This document shows, piece after piece, positions 36,982 to 46,123 of a DNA stretch of 64,000 bases. Within the stretch, counting starts at the first letter, position 1. Each line of letters starts with the position of its first letter. The stretch comes from Allobosea sp. OK403 (lineage in GTDB: Bacteria > Pseudomonadota > Alphaproteobacteria > Rhizobiales > Beijerinckiaceae), in NCBI RefSeq assembly GCF_900113835.1, contig NZ_FOQV01000002.1, forward strand, positions 620,001 to 684,000, given 5' to 3'. Both the position numbers and the translations under genes were made by a program. Under the pieces are notes generated by a model, which worked only from the letters and a program-made list of their open reading frames with translations, was not told the origin of the DNA and did no database searches.

Positions 36982-37770
36982 ATGATCCGCTCCCCCCTGA
37001 TGACCGTGATGACGGACGCCGTGATGAAGGCGTCCCGCTCGCTGAAGCGCGATTTCGGCGAAATCGAGAATCTGCAGGTGCTCGCCAAGGGCCCCGGCGA
37101 TTTCGTCTCCAAGGCCGACACCAAGGCCGAGGAGATCATCCGCGCCGCGCTGGAGAAGGCCCGCCCCGGCTACGGCTTCGTCATGGAGGAGAGCGGCGTC
37201 GTCCACGGCACCGACGAGAGCAACCGCTGGCACATCGACCCGCTCGACGGCACCCACAACTTCCTGCGCGGCATCCCGCACTGGAACATCTCGGTCGCGC
37301 TCGAGCGCGACAACCAGTTCATCGCCGGCGTGGTCTATGACGCCGCCAAGGACGAGCTCTTCATCGCCGAGAAGGGCAAGGGCGCCTATGTCAACAACCG
37401 CCGCATGCGCGTCTCGGGCCGCCGCGAGCCCGCCGAGATGCTGATCGGCATGGGCGTGCCCCATATCGGCAAGGGCGGGCACCCGCTCTTCCTGCACGAG
37501 CTGGGCGCGGTGATGACGCGCTTCGCCAATGTCCGGCGCATGGGCTCGGCCGCGCTCGACATCGCCTATGTCGCGGCAGGCCGCATGGACGCCTATTGGG
37601 AACGCGGCCTCAACACCTGGGATTTCGCGGCCGGCGCCGTGATGATCCGCGAGGCCGGCGGCACCTTCGGCACGCTCGACGGCAAGCAGCCAACCAGCGC
37701 CAAAGACATCATCTGCGGCAATGAAGTCGGCGAACAGTCACTGCGCGCGGCGCTCAAGTCGGCAGGCTGA
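36982..37770 (+). CDS. suhB: Inositol monophosphatase family protein (SuhB-like)
   Basis: Magnesium-dependent phosphatase for inositol-1-phosphate and related sugar phosphates; SuhB also assists rRNA transcription in Escherichia coli. The 262 residues carry the metal motifs EESG (about 67), WHIDPLDGTHNFLRG and the C-terminal NTWDFAAGAVMIREAGG. GAGG five bases upstream supports the start. Confidence 0.92.
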   Translation: MIRSPLMTVMTDAVMKASRSLKRDFGEIENLQVLAKGPGDFVSKADTKAEEIIRAALEKARPGYGFVMEESGVVHGTDESNRWHIDPLDGTHNFLRGIPHWNISVALERDNQFIAGVVYDAAKDELFIAEKGKGAYVNNRRMRVSGRREPAEMLIGMGVPHIGKGGHPLFLHELGAVMTRFANVRRMGSAALDIAYVAAGRMDAYWERGLNTWDFAAGAVMIREAGGTFGTLDGKQPTSAKDIICGNEVGEQSLRAALKSAG

Positions 37771-37857
37771 CATATATCTTTGCTCTTTCACGCTTGATCC
37801 CGGCGGCGCTGGAGGCGACAGTCCCGCAGGCGGCAAGACCTGAACGGAAGACGAAGC

Positions 37858-38871
37858 ATGGCGGATGAGGGCATAGCGGCCGAGAAGATCACGGTCGCAA
37901 CGATGCGGGAGGAGACCCGCTTTTCGCGTCCGTTGCGCTATGTCGTCCGCGCGCTCCTGTTCCTCGCGCTGATCGGCTTCCTCGGCTACATCCTGCAAGG
38001 CGGGCTCGCCACCGCCTTCATGACGAATCCCGGCCTGAACGGCCTGATTCTCGGCTCACTCTTCGTCGGCGTGCTGATCGCGCTGCGCGAGCTCTGGCGC
38101 CTTTACAGCGAGGCCCGCGCCGCCACGCGCCTCGCCGCCGCGCCGCTGCAGGCGGAGGTCAAGCGTCATCAGGTCATCGCCCCGCTCAGCGGCGTGCTGC
38201 CTCAGCTCGATCGGGGCAGCCTCGCCCCCGCCCAGGCCTCGACCGTTCTGGAATCGATCGCGGTCAGGCTCGATGACGGCCGCGAGGTCCTGCGCTATCT
38301 CGCCGGGCTGCTCGTCTTCCTCGGCCTGCTCGGCACCTTCTGGGGCCTGCTCGACACGGTCTCCTCCGTCGGCACCGTCATCAAGTCGCTGCGCACCGGC
38401 GCGGAAGCCGGCGTGCTCTTCGACGAACTCAAGGCGGGCCTTGCCGCCCCGCTCGCCGGCATGGGCCTGTCCTTCTCCTCCTCGCTCTTCGGCATCGCCG
38501 GCTCGCTGATCCTCGGCTTCCTGGAGTTGCAGGTCGCCCAGGCCCAGCGCCGCTTCCGCAACGAGATCGAAAGCTGGCTCGGCACGCGCACCGCCAGTGC
38601 CACTTCGGTCACGGCCTCCCAGCCCTTCGCGGGTGACGCGCTGAACGACCGCTTCGACAAGCTCAGCGCGGCCATGGCCGAGAGCGGAGCCAACAACCGC
38701 GCCGCGACCCAGGCGCTCTCCAACCTGGCCGAGGGCATCCAGGGTCTCGTCCAACATATGCGCGCGGAGCAGCAACTCATTCGCGACTGGGTCGAGGCGC
38801 AGGCCTCGCGCGAGAAGGACATGAAGCGCCTGATCGAGAGATTGACCGCCGACCACGTCACGGAGCCATGA
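37858..38871 (+). CDS. MotA/TolQ/ExbB-family proton channel protein
   Basis: Probable stator subunit, 337 residues. Two membrane helices occur at about 28-50 and 58-80, then a cytoplasmic domain, then the ExbB-type pair (YLAGLLVFLGLLGTFWGLLDTV about 140-162, and AAPLAGMGLSFSSSLFGIAGSLI about 195-220), and a long hydrophilic C-terminal tail. It is not TolQ (that gene is at 3880) and no flagellar gene is near. The next gene encodes the OmpA/MotB-like partner 55 bases downstream. Confidence 0.82.
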   Translation: MADEGIAAEKITVATMREETRFSRPLRYVVRALLFLALIGFLGYILQGGLATAFMTNPGLNGLILGSLFVGVLIALRELWRLYSEARAATRLAAAPLQAEVKRHQVIAPLSGVLPQLDRGSLAPAQASTVLESIAVRLDDGREVLRYLAGLLVFLGLLGTFWGLLDTVSSVGTVIKSLRTGAEAGVLFDELKAGLAAPLAGMGLSFSSSLFGIAGSLILGFLELQVAQAQRRFRNEIESWLGTRTASATSVTASQPFAGDALNDRFDKLSAAMAESGANNRAATQALSNLAEGIQGLVQHMRAEQQLIRDWVEAQASREKDMKRLIERLTADHVTEP

Positions 38872-38926
38872 GCGCTCGGACACGACACGCTCGGAACAAC
38901 GCCCTGATCCGCAGGAGCCGCTAAGC

Positions 38927-39943
38927 ATGGCCCTTTCCCGCTCCCACCGCCGCGACGAGATCAATTTCTGGCCCGGCTTCGTCGATGCGCTCTCGACGAT
39001 GCTGATCGGCATCGTCTTCCTGCTTTCGGTCTTCGTGCTTGGCCAGTTCTTCCTGTCGCAGGAGCTGACCGGCAAGGACACCGCGCTCGACCGCCTCAAC
39101 CGCCAGATCTCGGAACTGACCGACCTGCTCGCGCTGGAGCGCTCCTCGAACCGGCAGGCCCAGGAAAACCTGAGCCTGCTGCAGTCGACACTCACGCGCG
39201 AGCAGGGCGAGCGCAGCCGTGTCCAGGGCCTGCTCGATGCGCAAGCCAGTGACGCGCCGGCCCAGCTCTCCGAGACCCAGAAGGCGCTCGAGAGCGAGAA
39301 GCAGCTCTCGGCCCGCGCCCAGGCGACGGTCGATCTGGTCAACCAGCAGATCCTGGCGATGCGCCGCCAGCTCGCGGCGCTGGAGCAGGCGCTCAACGCC
39401 TCCGAGACCAAGGACAAGGAATCCCAGGCGCGCATCTCCGAGCTCGGTTCCAGGCTGAACGTGGCGCTGGCCCAGCGCGTGCAGGAGCTGGCGCGCTACC
39501 GCTCCGACTTCTTCGGCCGCCTGCGCCAGGTGCTCGGCACGCGGCCCGACATCCGCGTCGTCGGTGACCGCTTCGTCTTCCAGTCCGAGGTCTTCTTCGA
39601 CGCCGGCCAGGCCGTGTTGAAGCCGGAAGGTCGCGGCGAACTCGATAAGCTCGCCGCGATCCTGGTCGATCTCGGCCGTGAGATGCCCCCGGATATTCCC
39701 TGGATCCTGCGCGTCGACGGCCATACCGATAACCGCCCGATCCGCTCAGCCCTGTTCCCTTCGAACTGGAGCCTCTCGACCGCGCGCGCGGTGGCGGTGG
39801 TCGAGTACCTGATCACGCGCGGCCTTCCCAGCGACCGCATCGCCGCGACCGGCTTCGGCGAGTTCCAGCCGCTCGACGTCGCCAACAACGACGAGGCCTG
39901 GCGCCGCAACCGGCGCATCGAGTTCAAGATCACAGAGCGCTGA
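38927..39943 (+). CDS. MotB/OmpA-like peptidoglycan-binding stator partner
   Basis: A 338-residue protein with one N-terminal membrane helix containing the MotB-type proton Asp (GFVDALSTMLIGIVFLL, Asp20), a long coiled coil (about 50-190), and a C-terminal OmpA domain (DGHTDNRPI, NWSLSTARAVAVVEYL, RRNRRIEF) that should grip peptidoglycan. With the preceding ExbB-like protein it forms a proton-driven envelope motor of unknown purpose. AGGAG lies nine bases before the start. Confidence 0.85.
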   Translation: MALSRSHRRDEINFWPGFVDALSTMLIGIVFLLSVFVLGQFFLSQELTGKDTALDRLNRQISELTDLLALERSSNRQAQENLSLLQSTLTREQGERSRVQGLLDAQASDAPAQLSETQKALESEKQLSARAQATVDLVNQQILAMRRQLAALEQALNASETKDKESQARISELGSRLNVALAQRVQELARYRSDFFGRLRQVLGTRPDIRVVGDRFVFQSEVFFDAGQAVLKPEGRGELDKLAAILVDLGREMPPDIPWILRVDGHTDNRPIRSALFPSNWSLSTARAVAVVEYLITRGLPSDRIAATGFGEFQPLDVANNDEAWRRNRRIEFKITER

Positions 39944-40057
39944 CCTCCTCTTGCGCGCGTCCTCGGTTGCCGCGACTTTGCGCTGCATCAAGGCATCCGC
40001 CGCGGATCGGCCGAAAATGCCTGCCGTTGATCCAGCATATCGGCAGAGGCATTGGCC

Positions 40058-40870
40058 ATGATCAGGGACATCGTTGTTGTTTTGGACGAAACCGGTCGGC
40101 GGGCAGTTCCGTTCGCACTCGCGCTCGCCAAGAATCTGCGCGCCGTCATCACCGCGGTCTCGGTCGCAGCGGAGGGGCCCTTCAACGCAGCCGCCTATTC
40201 CGAGGTCCGCTATGATCTGGCCGTCGCCGAGCAGGAAAGCGCAATTCAGGCGGCTCAGGGCACGGCCGCCAGGTTCAAGCTGGATGCAGCAGCTGCCCAG
40301 GTTCCGCTCGACGATGCCCTTATCTGCAACCCGAATGGCGCCGGTCACGATATCCTGTACGCAGCGGTTCGCCGCTCCGATCTGACCATCATCGAGCAGC
40401 AGGAACCGGGCAAGCCCAAGCCCTCGGATCTCTATCTGGAAGGTCTGCTGCTCAAGACGGGCCGTCCTATCCTGATCGTGCCCTATATCGGCCCCTCCGC
40501 CTTGCGGCTCGACCTTGTGACCGTGGCCTGGGATGGCAGCGTCGCTGCCGCGCGCGCCTTGGCCGATTCCCTACCGCTGCTGTGCATGGCGAACAAGGTC
40601 GAGGTGGTGAGCGTGTCCCGCACGGCCGATAACAGCGACGGCAAGGCGATCATCCGCCATCTTCTGCGCCACGGCATCGACGCCAAATACCGGGCTTTTC
40701 GCAGCGAGATCAGTGTCGCCGATACCTTGCTCTCGCATGTGGCCGACAACGGCTCCGGCTTGCTGGTCATGGGCGCCTATGGCCATTCGCGCCTGCGCGA
40801 GGCGATTCTGGGCGGCGTGAGCCGCTCGATCCTGGAGGCGATGACTGTGCCGGTGTTGATGTCCCATTGA
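40058..40870 (+). CDS. Tandem universal stress protein
   Basis: UspA-family protein of 270 residues with two Usp domains. The first (about 1-140) is degenerate; the second ends with the ATP-binding pattern GAYGHSRLREAILGGVSRSI (G-x2-G-x9-G-S type, about 234-253). ATG 40058 has AGAGG upstream; a TTG two codons earlier is less likely. Likely stress-induced, but nothing in the promoter shows how. Confidence 0.86.
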   Translation: MIRDIVVVLDETGRRAVPFALALAKNLRAVITAVSVAAEGPFNAAAYSEVRYDLAVAEQESAIQAAQGTAARFKLDAAAAQVPLDDALICNPNGAGHDILYAAVRRSDLTIIEQQEPGKPKPSDLYLEGLLLKTGRPILIVPYIGPSALRLDLVTVAWDGSVAAARALADSLPLLCMANKVEVVSVSRTADNSDGKAIIRHLLRHGIDAKYRAFRSEISVADTLLSHVADNGSGLLVMGAYGHSRLREAILGGVSRSILEAMTVPVLMSH

Positions 40871-40888
40871 CTTCGGCTCGGCGAAATA

Positions 40889-40960
40889 GCCCCCTTCTTT
40901 GTGCCTCGTGCAGCCATGTGGCTGATGATGCAGTGATGGCTCGCAAAGACTGAAGGGGGC
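40889..40960 (+). promoter_or_regulatory. RNA hairpin sequestering the cytochrome c ribosome binding site
   Basis: GCCCCCTTC (40889-40897) is exactly complementary to GAAGGGGGC (40952-40960). The second segment is the ribosome binding site, seven bases before the start at 40967. The stem continues inward as TTTGTG / CGCAAA after a GACT bulge, and AGCCAT pairs with ATGGCT further in. The fold would hide the ribosome binding site until it opens. Confidence 0.6.
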
Positions 40961-40966
40961 GATCCG

Positions 40967-41284
40967 ATGCCTGTCCTGGACTGGCGGCCAACTGGAAAAT
41001 TCTGGTTCGCCCTGGCATTGTTGCTCGCGGCCTCGCCCGTTTGCGCCGAGCCCCGCGCCTCCTCAGTCGAAGGCTGCGCCGCTTGCCATGGCCTGGACGG
41101 GATCGCGCGCGATAGCGAAGTGCCGCATCTCGCCGGTCAGAACGAACGTTACCTCGCCAAGCAGATGCTGGCCTTCCGCTCCGGCAAACGCACCCATAAG
41201 GAGATGCGCTTCATGGCCCGCGCCATGTCACTCGACGAGATCGCAGCGCTCGCTGCCTATTATGCGGCGCTGCCGCCGCGGTAG
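40967..41284 (+). CDS. Small periplasmic c-type cytochrome
   Basis: A 105-residue class I cytochrome c with a signal peptide cleaved after VCA (about residue 27). Heme attaches at CAACH (Cys37, Cys40, His41), and Met in the RFMARAMS segment is the likely sixth ligand. It resembles single-domain c4/c553-type electron carriers. No oxidase or dehydrogenase gene is adjacent, so its partner is unknown. Translation is probably controlled by the upstream hairpin. Confidence 0.87.
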   Translation: MPVLDWRPTGKFWFALALLLAASPVCAEPRASSVEGCAACHGLDGIARDSEVPHLAGQNERYLAKQMLAFRSGKRTHKEMRFMARAMSLDEIAALAAYYAALPPR

Positions 41285-41306
41285 TGCCCTGATCGAGACA
41301 CGCGAC

Positions 41307-41410
41307 TAGAGCAATTTCCGATCCAGTTGGATCGTTCAATTGCTCTAGATTCTCATTTTAACGCGCTTTCCTCACGCGAACCGGTATCCACTTCGCTCGA
41401 AAGCGCTCTA
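41307..41410 (+). repeat. REP-like palindromic element (AGAGC family)
   Basis: Begins TAGAGCAATTTCCGATCC, forms a palindrome ending GGATCGTTCAATTGCTCTA, then runs through ACGCGAACCGGTATCCACTT to CGAAAGCGCTCTA. It is nearly identical in layout to the inverted copy at 44092-44195. Confidence 0.8.
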
Positions 41411-41421
41411 GGAGCGGTATC

Positions 41422-42285
41422 TCAGCCCCAGCTCATGGTGACGAGCCAGTCGCGCAGGATCGCCGCCTCAGGCGACAAGCCGCTCGCCTCCAGCAGCCAG
41501 TAGTGCTTGTCCTCGTCGCAGGGCTGCTCGAACAACGTCGTCAGGCTACCGCGCTGGAGTTCATCGGCGATGAGCGAGGTCGGGCACAACCCGACGCCTT
41601 GCCCGGCGATGACCGAGGCGACGAGAAGATTGAAGTCGGCAAAGATCGGCCCGCCGCCTGTCGGGGCGTTCAGCCCGGCGGCGGCGAACCAGCGCCCCCA
41701 GGCGGACTGGGTCTCGTCATGGAGCAGCTCGGCGGCCAGCAGGTCGGACGCGGCAGCGAAAGGGCCGTGCCGAACCAGGAATTCGGGTGAGCAGGTCGGG
41801 CGCGTGGCGGCACTGAGGATCGCGGTCGCCCTCGCGTCAGGCCTGATCCCATGCTGGATCAGCAGATCGACTCCGGCCTGAGCTGGGCTACGCGCATCGA
41901 GCGCATAGACCAGATTGAGCTGGATCTCCGGGTGGGTTGCCCGGAACAGCGGCAGGCGTGGAATCAGCCAGCGCGTCGTAACCGAGGGCAGGCAAGCCAG
42001 ACTGACCAGGGTCCGGCGCGTCTTCGCGGCGATCTGCCCTGCCGCGAGCGCGATATGCATCAGCCCATGCGAGACGGCGGCGCCGAAATCCCGCCCGGCA
42101 GCCGTCAGCGCCACGCCGCGCGGATGGCGAAGGAACAGCGGGACGCCCAGCCACTGCTCGAGCGCACGCACATGCTGACTGACGGCAGCCGCCGTCAGGT
42201 TCAGCTCGGCAGCGGCGGCCGCGAAGCTTTCATGGCGGGCCGCCGCCTCGAAGGCGCGCAAACCGCCAAGGGGAGGATATCTCAT
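41422..42285 (-). CDS. LysR family regulator (GcvA-like)
   Basis: A 287-residue LysR-type transcription factor: winged helix-turn-helix at about 5-64 (PPLGGLRAFEAAARHESFAAAAAELNLTAAAVSQHVRALE region, ends at LFLRHPRGVALT) and a periplasmic-binding-like effector domain. It is divergent from the cyclase/DUF1989 genes with a T-N11-A type site between, so it probably controls them. Confidence 0.9.
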   Translation of the reverse strand: MRYPPLGGLRAFEAAARHESFAAAAAELNLTAAAVSQHVRALEQWLGVPLFLRHPRGVALTAAGRDFGAAVSHGLMHIALAAGQIAAKTRRTLVSLACLPSVTTRWLIPRLPLFRATHPEIQLNLVYALDARSPAQAGVDLLIQHGIRPDARATAILSAATRPTCSPEFLVRHGPFAAASDLLAAELLHDETQSAWGRWFAAAGLNAPTGGGPIFADFNLLVASVIAGQGVGLCPTSLIADELQRGSLTTLFEQPCDEDKHYWLLEASGLSPEAAILRDWLVTMSWG

Positions 42286-42305
42286 GTCATCGAGGCTAAG
42301 CTTGA

Positions 42306-42322
42306 CTTGCCCTTAGCGCAAG
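42306..42322. promoter_or_regulatory. LysR-type box CTTGC-N7-GCAAG
   Basis: An inverted repeat CTTGC-CCTTAGC-GCAAG with the T-N11-A core expected for LysR regulators, between the divergent LysR gene and the cyclase gene. Confidence 0.55.
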
Positions 42323-42391
42323 AAATCGGAGATTGCGCTGGTGTTCAGGTCAGCCTTACTTGGTCTTCCCTGAATCCGGAATCCCGCCGCG

Positions 42392-43069
42392 ATGCCTCTG
42401 CTCGACCTCAGCCATGACTTTACCGACGGCATGCCCGGCTTCTCGCTGCGGCGCGACGGCGAGGTCAAGCAGTTCACCGCCGCAATCAGGCCCTTCGTGA
42501 CGCATGAGGCCTCCGCGCCGTTCTATGACGGCAAGGCCAGCTTCGAGATCACCGAGGTGTTTTTCCAGACCTCGATCGGCACCTATCTCGACGCGCCGCG
42601 GCACCGCTGGAAGGAGCGCCGCGACATCGCGGCCTTGAGCCTCGACGAGCTCGTCCTGCCGGGGCTGTGCGTCAGCGTCGCTGCTGCGCGCCCCGGCGAG
42701 CGCATCGGACTCGACCGCATCGACCTTCCCGCCGACCTCTCGGGCCTTGCCGTGCTGATCCGCTTCGGCTGGGACACCCATTGGGGAAAGCCGGCCTATG
42801 ACGACTATCCCTTCATCGACGCGGATGTGATCGAGGCGCTTCGTGCCCGCGGCGCGCGCCTGCTCGGGGTCGACACAGCCAATGTCGATACCCGTCACGA
42901 TCCAGCCCGGCCGGCCCACTCGATCCTGCTAGGCCAGGATATCCTCATCGTCGAGAATCTGTGCAATCTCGATCGCTTACCAGCATCGGGCTTTCGCTTC
43001 TTCGCCGTTCCGATCAAGGCGGTCGGTGCGGCCGCCATGACGATCCGCGCCTTCGCTGAAACAGCTTGA
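42392..43069 (+). CDS. Cyclase family protein (kynurenine formamidase-like), altered metal motif
   Basis: A 225-residue protein of the cyclase/isatin hydrolase fold. The metal motif H-x-G-T-H-x-D-x-P-x-H reads SIGTYLDAPRH here (about residues 60-70), so both early His ligands are replaced while Asp and the last His remain. The rest of the fold is intact (DTANVDTRHDPARPAH, LENLCNL-like VENLCNLDRLP). It may bind metal differently or have another chemistry. Coupled with the DUF1989 gene 18 bases downstream. Confidence 0.8.
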   Translation: MPLLDLSHDFTDGMPGFSLRRDGEVKQFTAAIRPFVTHEASAPFYDGKASFEITEVFFQTSIGTYLDAPRHRWKERRDIAALSLDELVLPGLCVSVAAARPGERIGLDRIDLPADLSGLAVLIRFGWDTHWGKPAYDDYPFIDADVIEALRARGARLLGVDTANVDTRHDPARPAHSILLGQDILIVENLCNLDRLPASGFRFFAVPIKAVGAAAMTIRAFAETA

Positions 43070-43087
43070 CGCGGGTGGGGACGAACA

Positions 43088-43978
43088 ATGCCATCTTCAC
43101 GGATTGGAACCATGCAAGACGCAGCGACGACAGCAGCCCCGGCCGATGCCGCCGAGCGGCGCAGCAAGCCCGCCGTAGTGGTCTATCCCAACACGACCTT
43201 GCCCGGCGTCGACATGGCGATGCTGCAGGCAGCGCGGCAAAATCTGACCAAACTCGACGAGGTCATCGTTCCGCCCCGCGACGGGCGCGCCTTCCAGGTG
43301 CCCAAGGGCCATTTCTTCCGGATCACCAGCATCGAGGGCCCGCAGGTCGGCGATCTCAATCTCTGGAACGCCGACGATCTCTCCGAGCGCTTCTTCAGCG
43401 GCAAGACACGGGCCCTGCACGCGACCCATCTCGGCACAGGTGACCGGCTCTGGAGCACCCTGCCCTCGTTGCGGCCAATGGCGACGATCACGTATGATAC
43501 GCTCGGCTGGTACGGCTGGGACGAAGATGGCGGCGGCATCCACGACGTCATCGGCACGCGCTGCGACCCCTACACCAACCGGCTCCTGAGCGGCGGCGAC
43601 TATCATCATTGCTGCCATTCGAACCTCGCCCGTGCGCTTGGCGCAGCCAAGGGCGTCCCGGCGCGCGAGGTCGAGCAACACGTCCACGACGTGCTCAACG
43701 TCTTCATGTGCACCGGCTTCACCCGCGACACGCACCAGTATTTCATGAAGGCGAGCCCGGTCCGCCCGGGCGACTACATCGAGTTCTTCGCCGAGATCGA
43801 CCTCATCGGCGCGCTCTCGGCCTGCCCCGGCGGCGATTGCAGCGCGAGCCATTCAAGCGACGTGGCCGCCTGCTACCCGCTCAAGGTCGAGATCTTCCGC
43901 GCCGATCCCGCTCTGCTCGCCGGCTGGACGCCACCGGAGCGCAACGCCTATCCGCGCAGCCATGGCGAGGAGGGTTGA
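43088..43978 (+). CDS. DUF1989 (urea carboxylase-associated) family protein
   Basis: A 296-residue protein with the family's conserved Cys/His pattern GTRCDPYTN and YHHCCHSNLARAL (about 157-185), a probable metal site, and PKGHFFRITSIEGPQVGDLNLWN near residue 70. Some family members act as carboxyguanidine deiminase subunits beside guanidine carboxylase; no carboxylase gene is here, so that function is not implied. The start at 43088 follows GGGG; ATG 43112 is possible. Confidence 0.82.
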   Translation: MPSSRIGTMQDAATTAAPADAAERRSKPAVVVYPNTTLPGVDMAMLQAARQNLTKLDEVIVPPRDGRAFQVPKGHFFRITSIEGPQVGDLNLWNADDLSERFFSGKTRALHATHLGTGDRLWSTLPSLRPMATITYDTLGWYGWDEDGGGIHDVIGTRCDPYTNRLLSGGDYHHCCHSNLARALGAAKGVPAREVEQHVHDVLNVFMCTGFTRDTHQYFMKASPVRPGDYIEFFAEIDLIGALSACPGGDCSASHSSDVAACYPLKVEIFRADPALLAGWTPPERNAYPRSHGEEG

Positions 43979-43987
43979 GGCCCTTTT

Positions 43988-44078
43988 CCGTCATTGCGAG
44001 GAGGCGAAGCCGAGGAAGCAATCCAGAGGGCGTAGCGCTCTACGACACTGGATTGCTTCGCTTCGCTCGCAATGACGG
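43988..44078. repeat. Dispersed palindromic repeat (CGTCATTGCGAG type)
   Basis: Begins CCGTCATTGCGAGGAGGCGA and ends CGCTCGCAATGACGG, with GAAGCAATCCAG and CTGGATTGCTTC complementary inside. This is a widespread proteobacterial intergenic palindrome. It directly abuts the REP-like element at 44092-44195. Confidence 0.7.
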
Positions 44079-44091
44079 GGGGGAGCGCCTT

Positions 44092-44195
44092 TAGAGCGTT
44101 TTCGAGCAAAGTCGGCTCCGGTTCACGTGAAGAAAGCGCGTTAAAACAACAAGCTAGAGCAATTGAACGATCCAATTGGATCGGAAATTGCTCTA
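44092..44195 (-). repeat. REP-like palindromic element (AGAGC family), inverted copy
   Basis: Reverse complement of the layout at 41307-41410: TAGAGCGTTTTCGAGCAAAG, GGTTCACGTGAAG, then TAGAGCAATTGAACGATCC to GATCGGAAATTGCTCTA. Between the two copies the inner loop differs (CAGTTG against CAATTG). It overlaps the last bases of the ABC exporter gene. Confidence 0.8.
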
Positions 44196-45989
44196 AGCCG
44201 CCTCCAGCCCGAACTGCAGCGCCGCCAGCCGCGCATAGAGCCCGCCGCGGGCCTTGAGTTCGGCATGCGTCCCATCCTCCACGACGCGCCCCTCATCCAT
44301 CACCAGGATGCGGTCGGCCGAGAGGATGGTGGCGAGGCGGTGCGCCACGACCAGCGTGGTGCGGCCCTGCATCAACCGGTCGAGCGCATCCTGCACGGCC
44401 CGCTCGCTCTCGGAATCGAGCGCGCTCGTCGCCTCGTCGAGCAGCAGGATCGGCGCGTCCTTCAGCACCGCGCGCGCGATCGCCAGGCGCTGGCGCTGGC
44501 CGCCCGAAAGCGTGACGCCGCGTTCGCCGACGATGGTGTCGTAGCCCTGCGGCAGGCTGCGGATGAAGCCGTCTGCGGCGGCAAGCCTGGCCGCGTGCTC
44601 GACCTCGGTGCGACTGGCCTCCGGTCGGCCATAGGCGATGTTGTCGGCAACGGAGACGCCGAACACCGTCGGCTCCTGCGGCACCAATGCGAAGCGTTGG
44701 CGCCAATCCTCGGGATCGGCCTCCGGCCCGGTGACGCCATCGACGACGACGCGGCCGCTGGCGGGGTCGTAGAAGCGCAGCGCCAATTGCAGCACCGTGC
44801 TCTTGCCGGCCCCGGAAGGTCCCACCAGAGCGACGCGCTCGCCGGGCCGGACCTTGAAGCTGAGCGCATGCAGCGCGGACAGGCTGCGGCCGGGATAGGC
44901 GAAGGAAACCTGCTCGAAGGAGAGCTCGCCACGTGCAGGCTGCGGCATCGGCCGCGGATTTGGCGGGGCGGCGATGGCGGGCTGCATCGCCAGGATTTCG
45001 CCGAGGCGCCCAGCGGCGCCGGCAGCAGCCGAGATCTCGCCATAGACCTCCGAGAGCTGGCCGAGCGAGCTTGCCGCCATCACCGCATAGAGGATGAACT
45101 GCGACAGCCGCCCGCCGGTCATGCGGCCCTCGAACACTTCGGTCGCACCGGTCCACAAGACCCAGACCACGCTGGCGCTGACCAGGAAGATCGCGACGCC
45201 CGAGAGCAGCGCGCGCGAGGCCGTGGCCGAGCGCGAGGCGTCAAAGGCATCGTCCGAGGCGGCTGCGAAACGCGCTGCCGTCTGCTGCGACGCTCCGAAG
45301 GATTGCATGGTGCGGATCGCGCCGACCGCTTCCGAGGCGAAGGCCGAGGCGTCGGCGAGCCGGTCCTGCGCCGCGCGCGCGCGGCGGCGCACCGAGCGGC
45401 CCGACAACACCAGCGGCAAGACGATGACCGGGATCGCGGCAATGACGATGGCCGAGAGCTGCGGGCTGGTGAAGATCATCAGCCCGAGCGCGCCGATGAC
45501 CATGATGCCGTTGCGCAGCGCGATCGAGGCGGTGGAGCCGAAGGTCGATTTGATCTGCGTGGTATCCGCGGTGAGCCGCGAGACGAGGTCGCCCGCCCGG
45601 CTCGAATCGAAGAAGGCCGGCTCGAGCTTGGTCAGATGCGCGAAGACGTCGGAGCGCAGATTGGCGACGATGCGTTCGCCCACCGTCATGACGAGGTAGA
45701 AGCGCGCCGAGCTCGCCAGCGCCAGGATCGCGACGATGCCGACGAGGACGAGGAAATAGCTGTTCGCCATTCGCTGCTCGCCGCCGGAAAAGCCGACATC
45801 GATGACGCGGCGCACGGCCAGCGGCAGAACCAACGTCGCGGCTGAAGCCACGACCAGCGCCAGCAAAGCGAGCCCGATCCGGCCCTTCTGGGCTAGCGCA
45901 TAAGGCCAGAACGAGGAGAGCGAACGGAAATCGAGGCTCGGTTTGGTATCGTCTTTATTGGCTTCGGCCACGCGTCTTTGTCCTGTCAT
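44193..45989 (-). CDS. ABC transporter with fused permease and ATPase (exporter type)
   Basis: Half-transporter of 598 residues: six membrane helices in the first 320 residues, then the nucleotide-binding domain with Walker [10 protein letters not shown], signature [15 protein letters not shown], Walker [13 protein letters not shown] and the switch His in VAHRLATIL. MsbA-like dimeric exporter; lipid or drug substrate cannot be told. Divergent from rpmE, an arrangement seen in other alphaproteobacteria. Confidence 0.92.
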   Translation of the reverse strand: MTGQRRVAEANKDDTKPSLDFRSLSSFWPYALAQKGRIGLALLALVVASAATLVLPLAVRRVIDVGFSGGEQRMANSYFLVLVGIVAILALASSARFYLVMTVGERIVANLRSDVFAHLTKLEPAFFDSSRAGDLVSRLTADTTQIKSTFGSTASIALRNGIMVIGALGLMIFTSPQLSAIVIAAIPVIVLPLVLSGRSVRRRARAAQDRLADASAFASEAVGAIRTMQSFGASQQTAARFAAASDDAFDASRSATASRALLSGVAIFLVSASVVWVLWTGATEVFEGRMTGGRLSQFILYAVMAASSLGQLSEVYGEISAAAGAAGRLGEILAMQPAIAAPPNPRPMPQPARGELSFEQVSFAYPGRSLSALHALSFKVRPGERVALVGPSGAGKSTVLQLALRFYDPASGRVVVDGVTGPEADPEDWRQRFALVPQEPTVFGVSVADNIAYGRPEASRTEVEHAARLAAADGFIRSLPQGYDTIVGERGVTLSGGQRQRLAIARAVLKDAPILLLDEATSALDSESERAVQDALDRLMQGRTTLVVAHRLATILSADRILVMDEGRVVEDGTHAELKARGGLYARLAALQFGLEAA

Positions 45990-46123
45990 GCTTGCACTGC
46001 CGGCCCGCCTGCGCTATGGCGCTGGCGACTTCACAGACAGGCTCATACGAAATTATTCGACGGGCCGACTATCCATGCCCGCTGATCGAGGCAGGCCCGT
46101 TTTTATCGATTGAGGATTTCGCC

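Noticed and set aside
37858-39943. Zorya defence system (ZorA/ZorB-like pair)
   Set aside because: The ExbB-like and OmpA-like pair is there, but no ZorC, ZorD or ZorE gene follows; the next genes encode a stress protein and a cytochrome.
44163-45845. Open frame of 560 codons opposite the ABC exporter
   Set aside because: Low-complexity shadow; the exporter has all ABC motifs.
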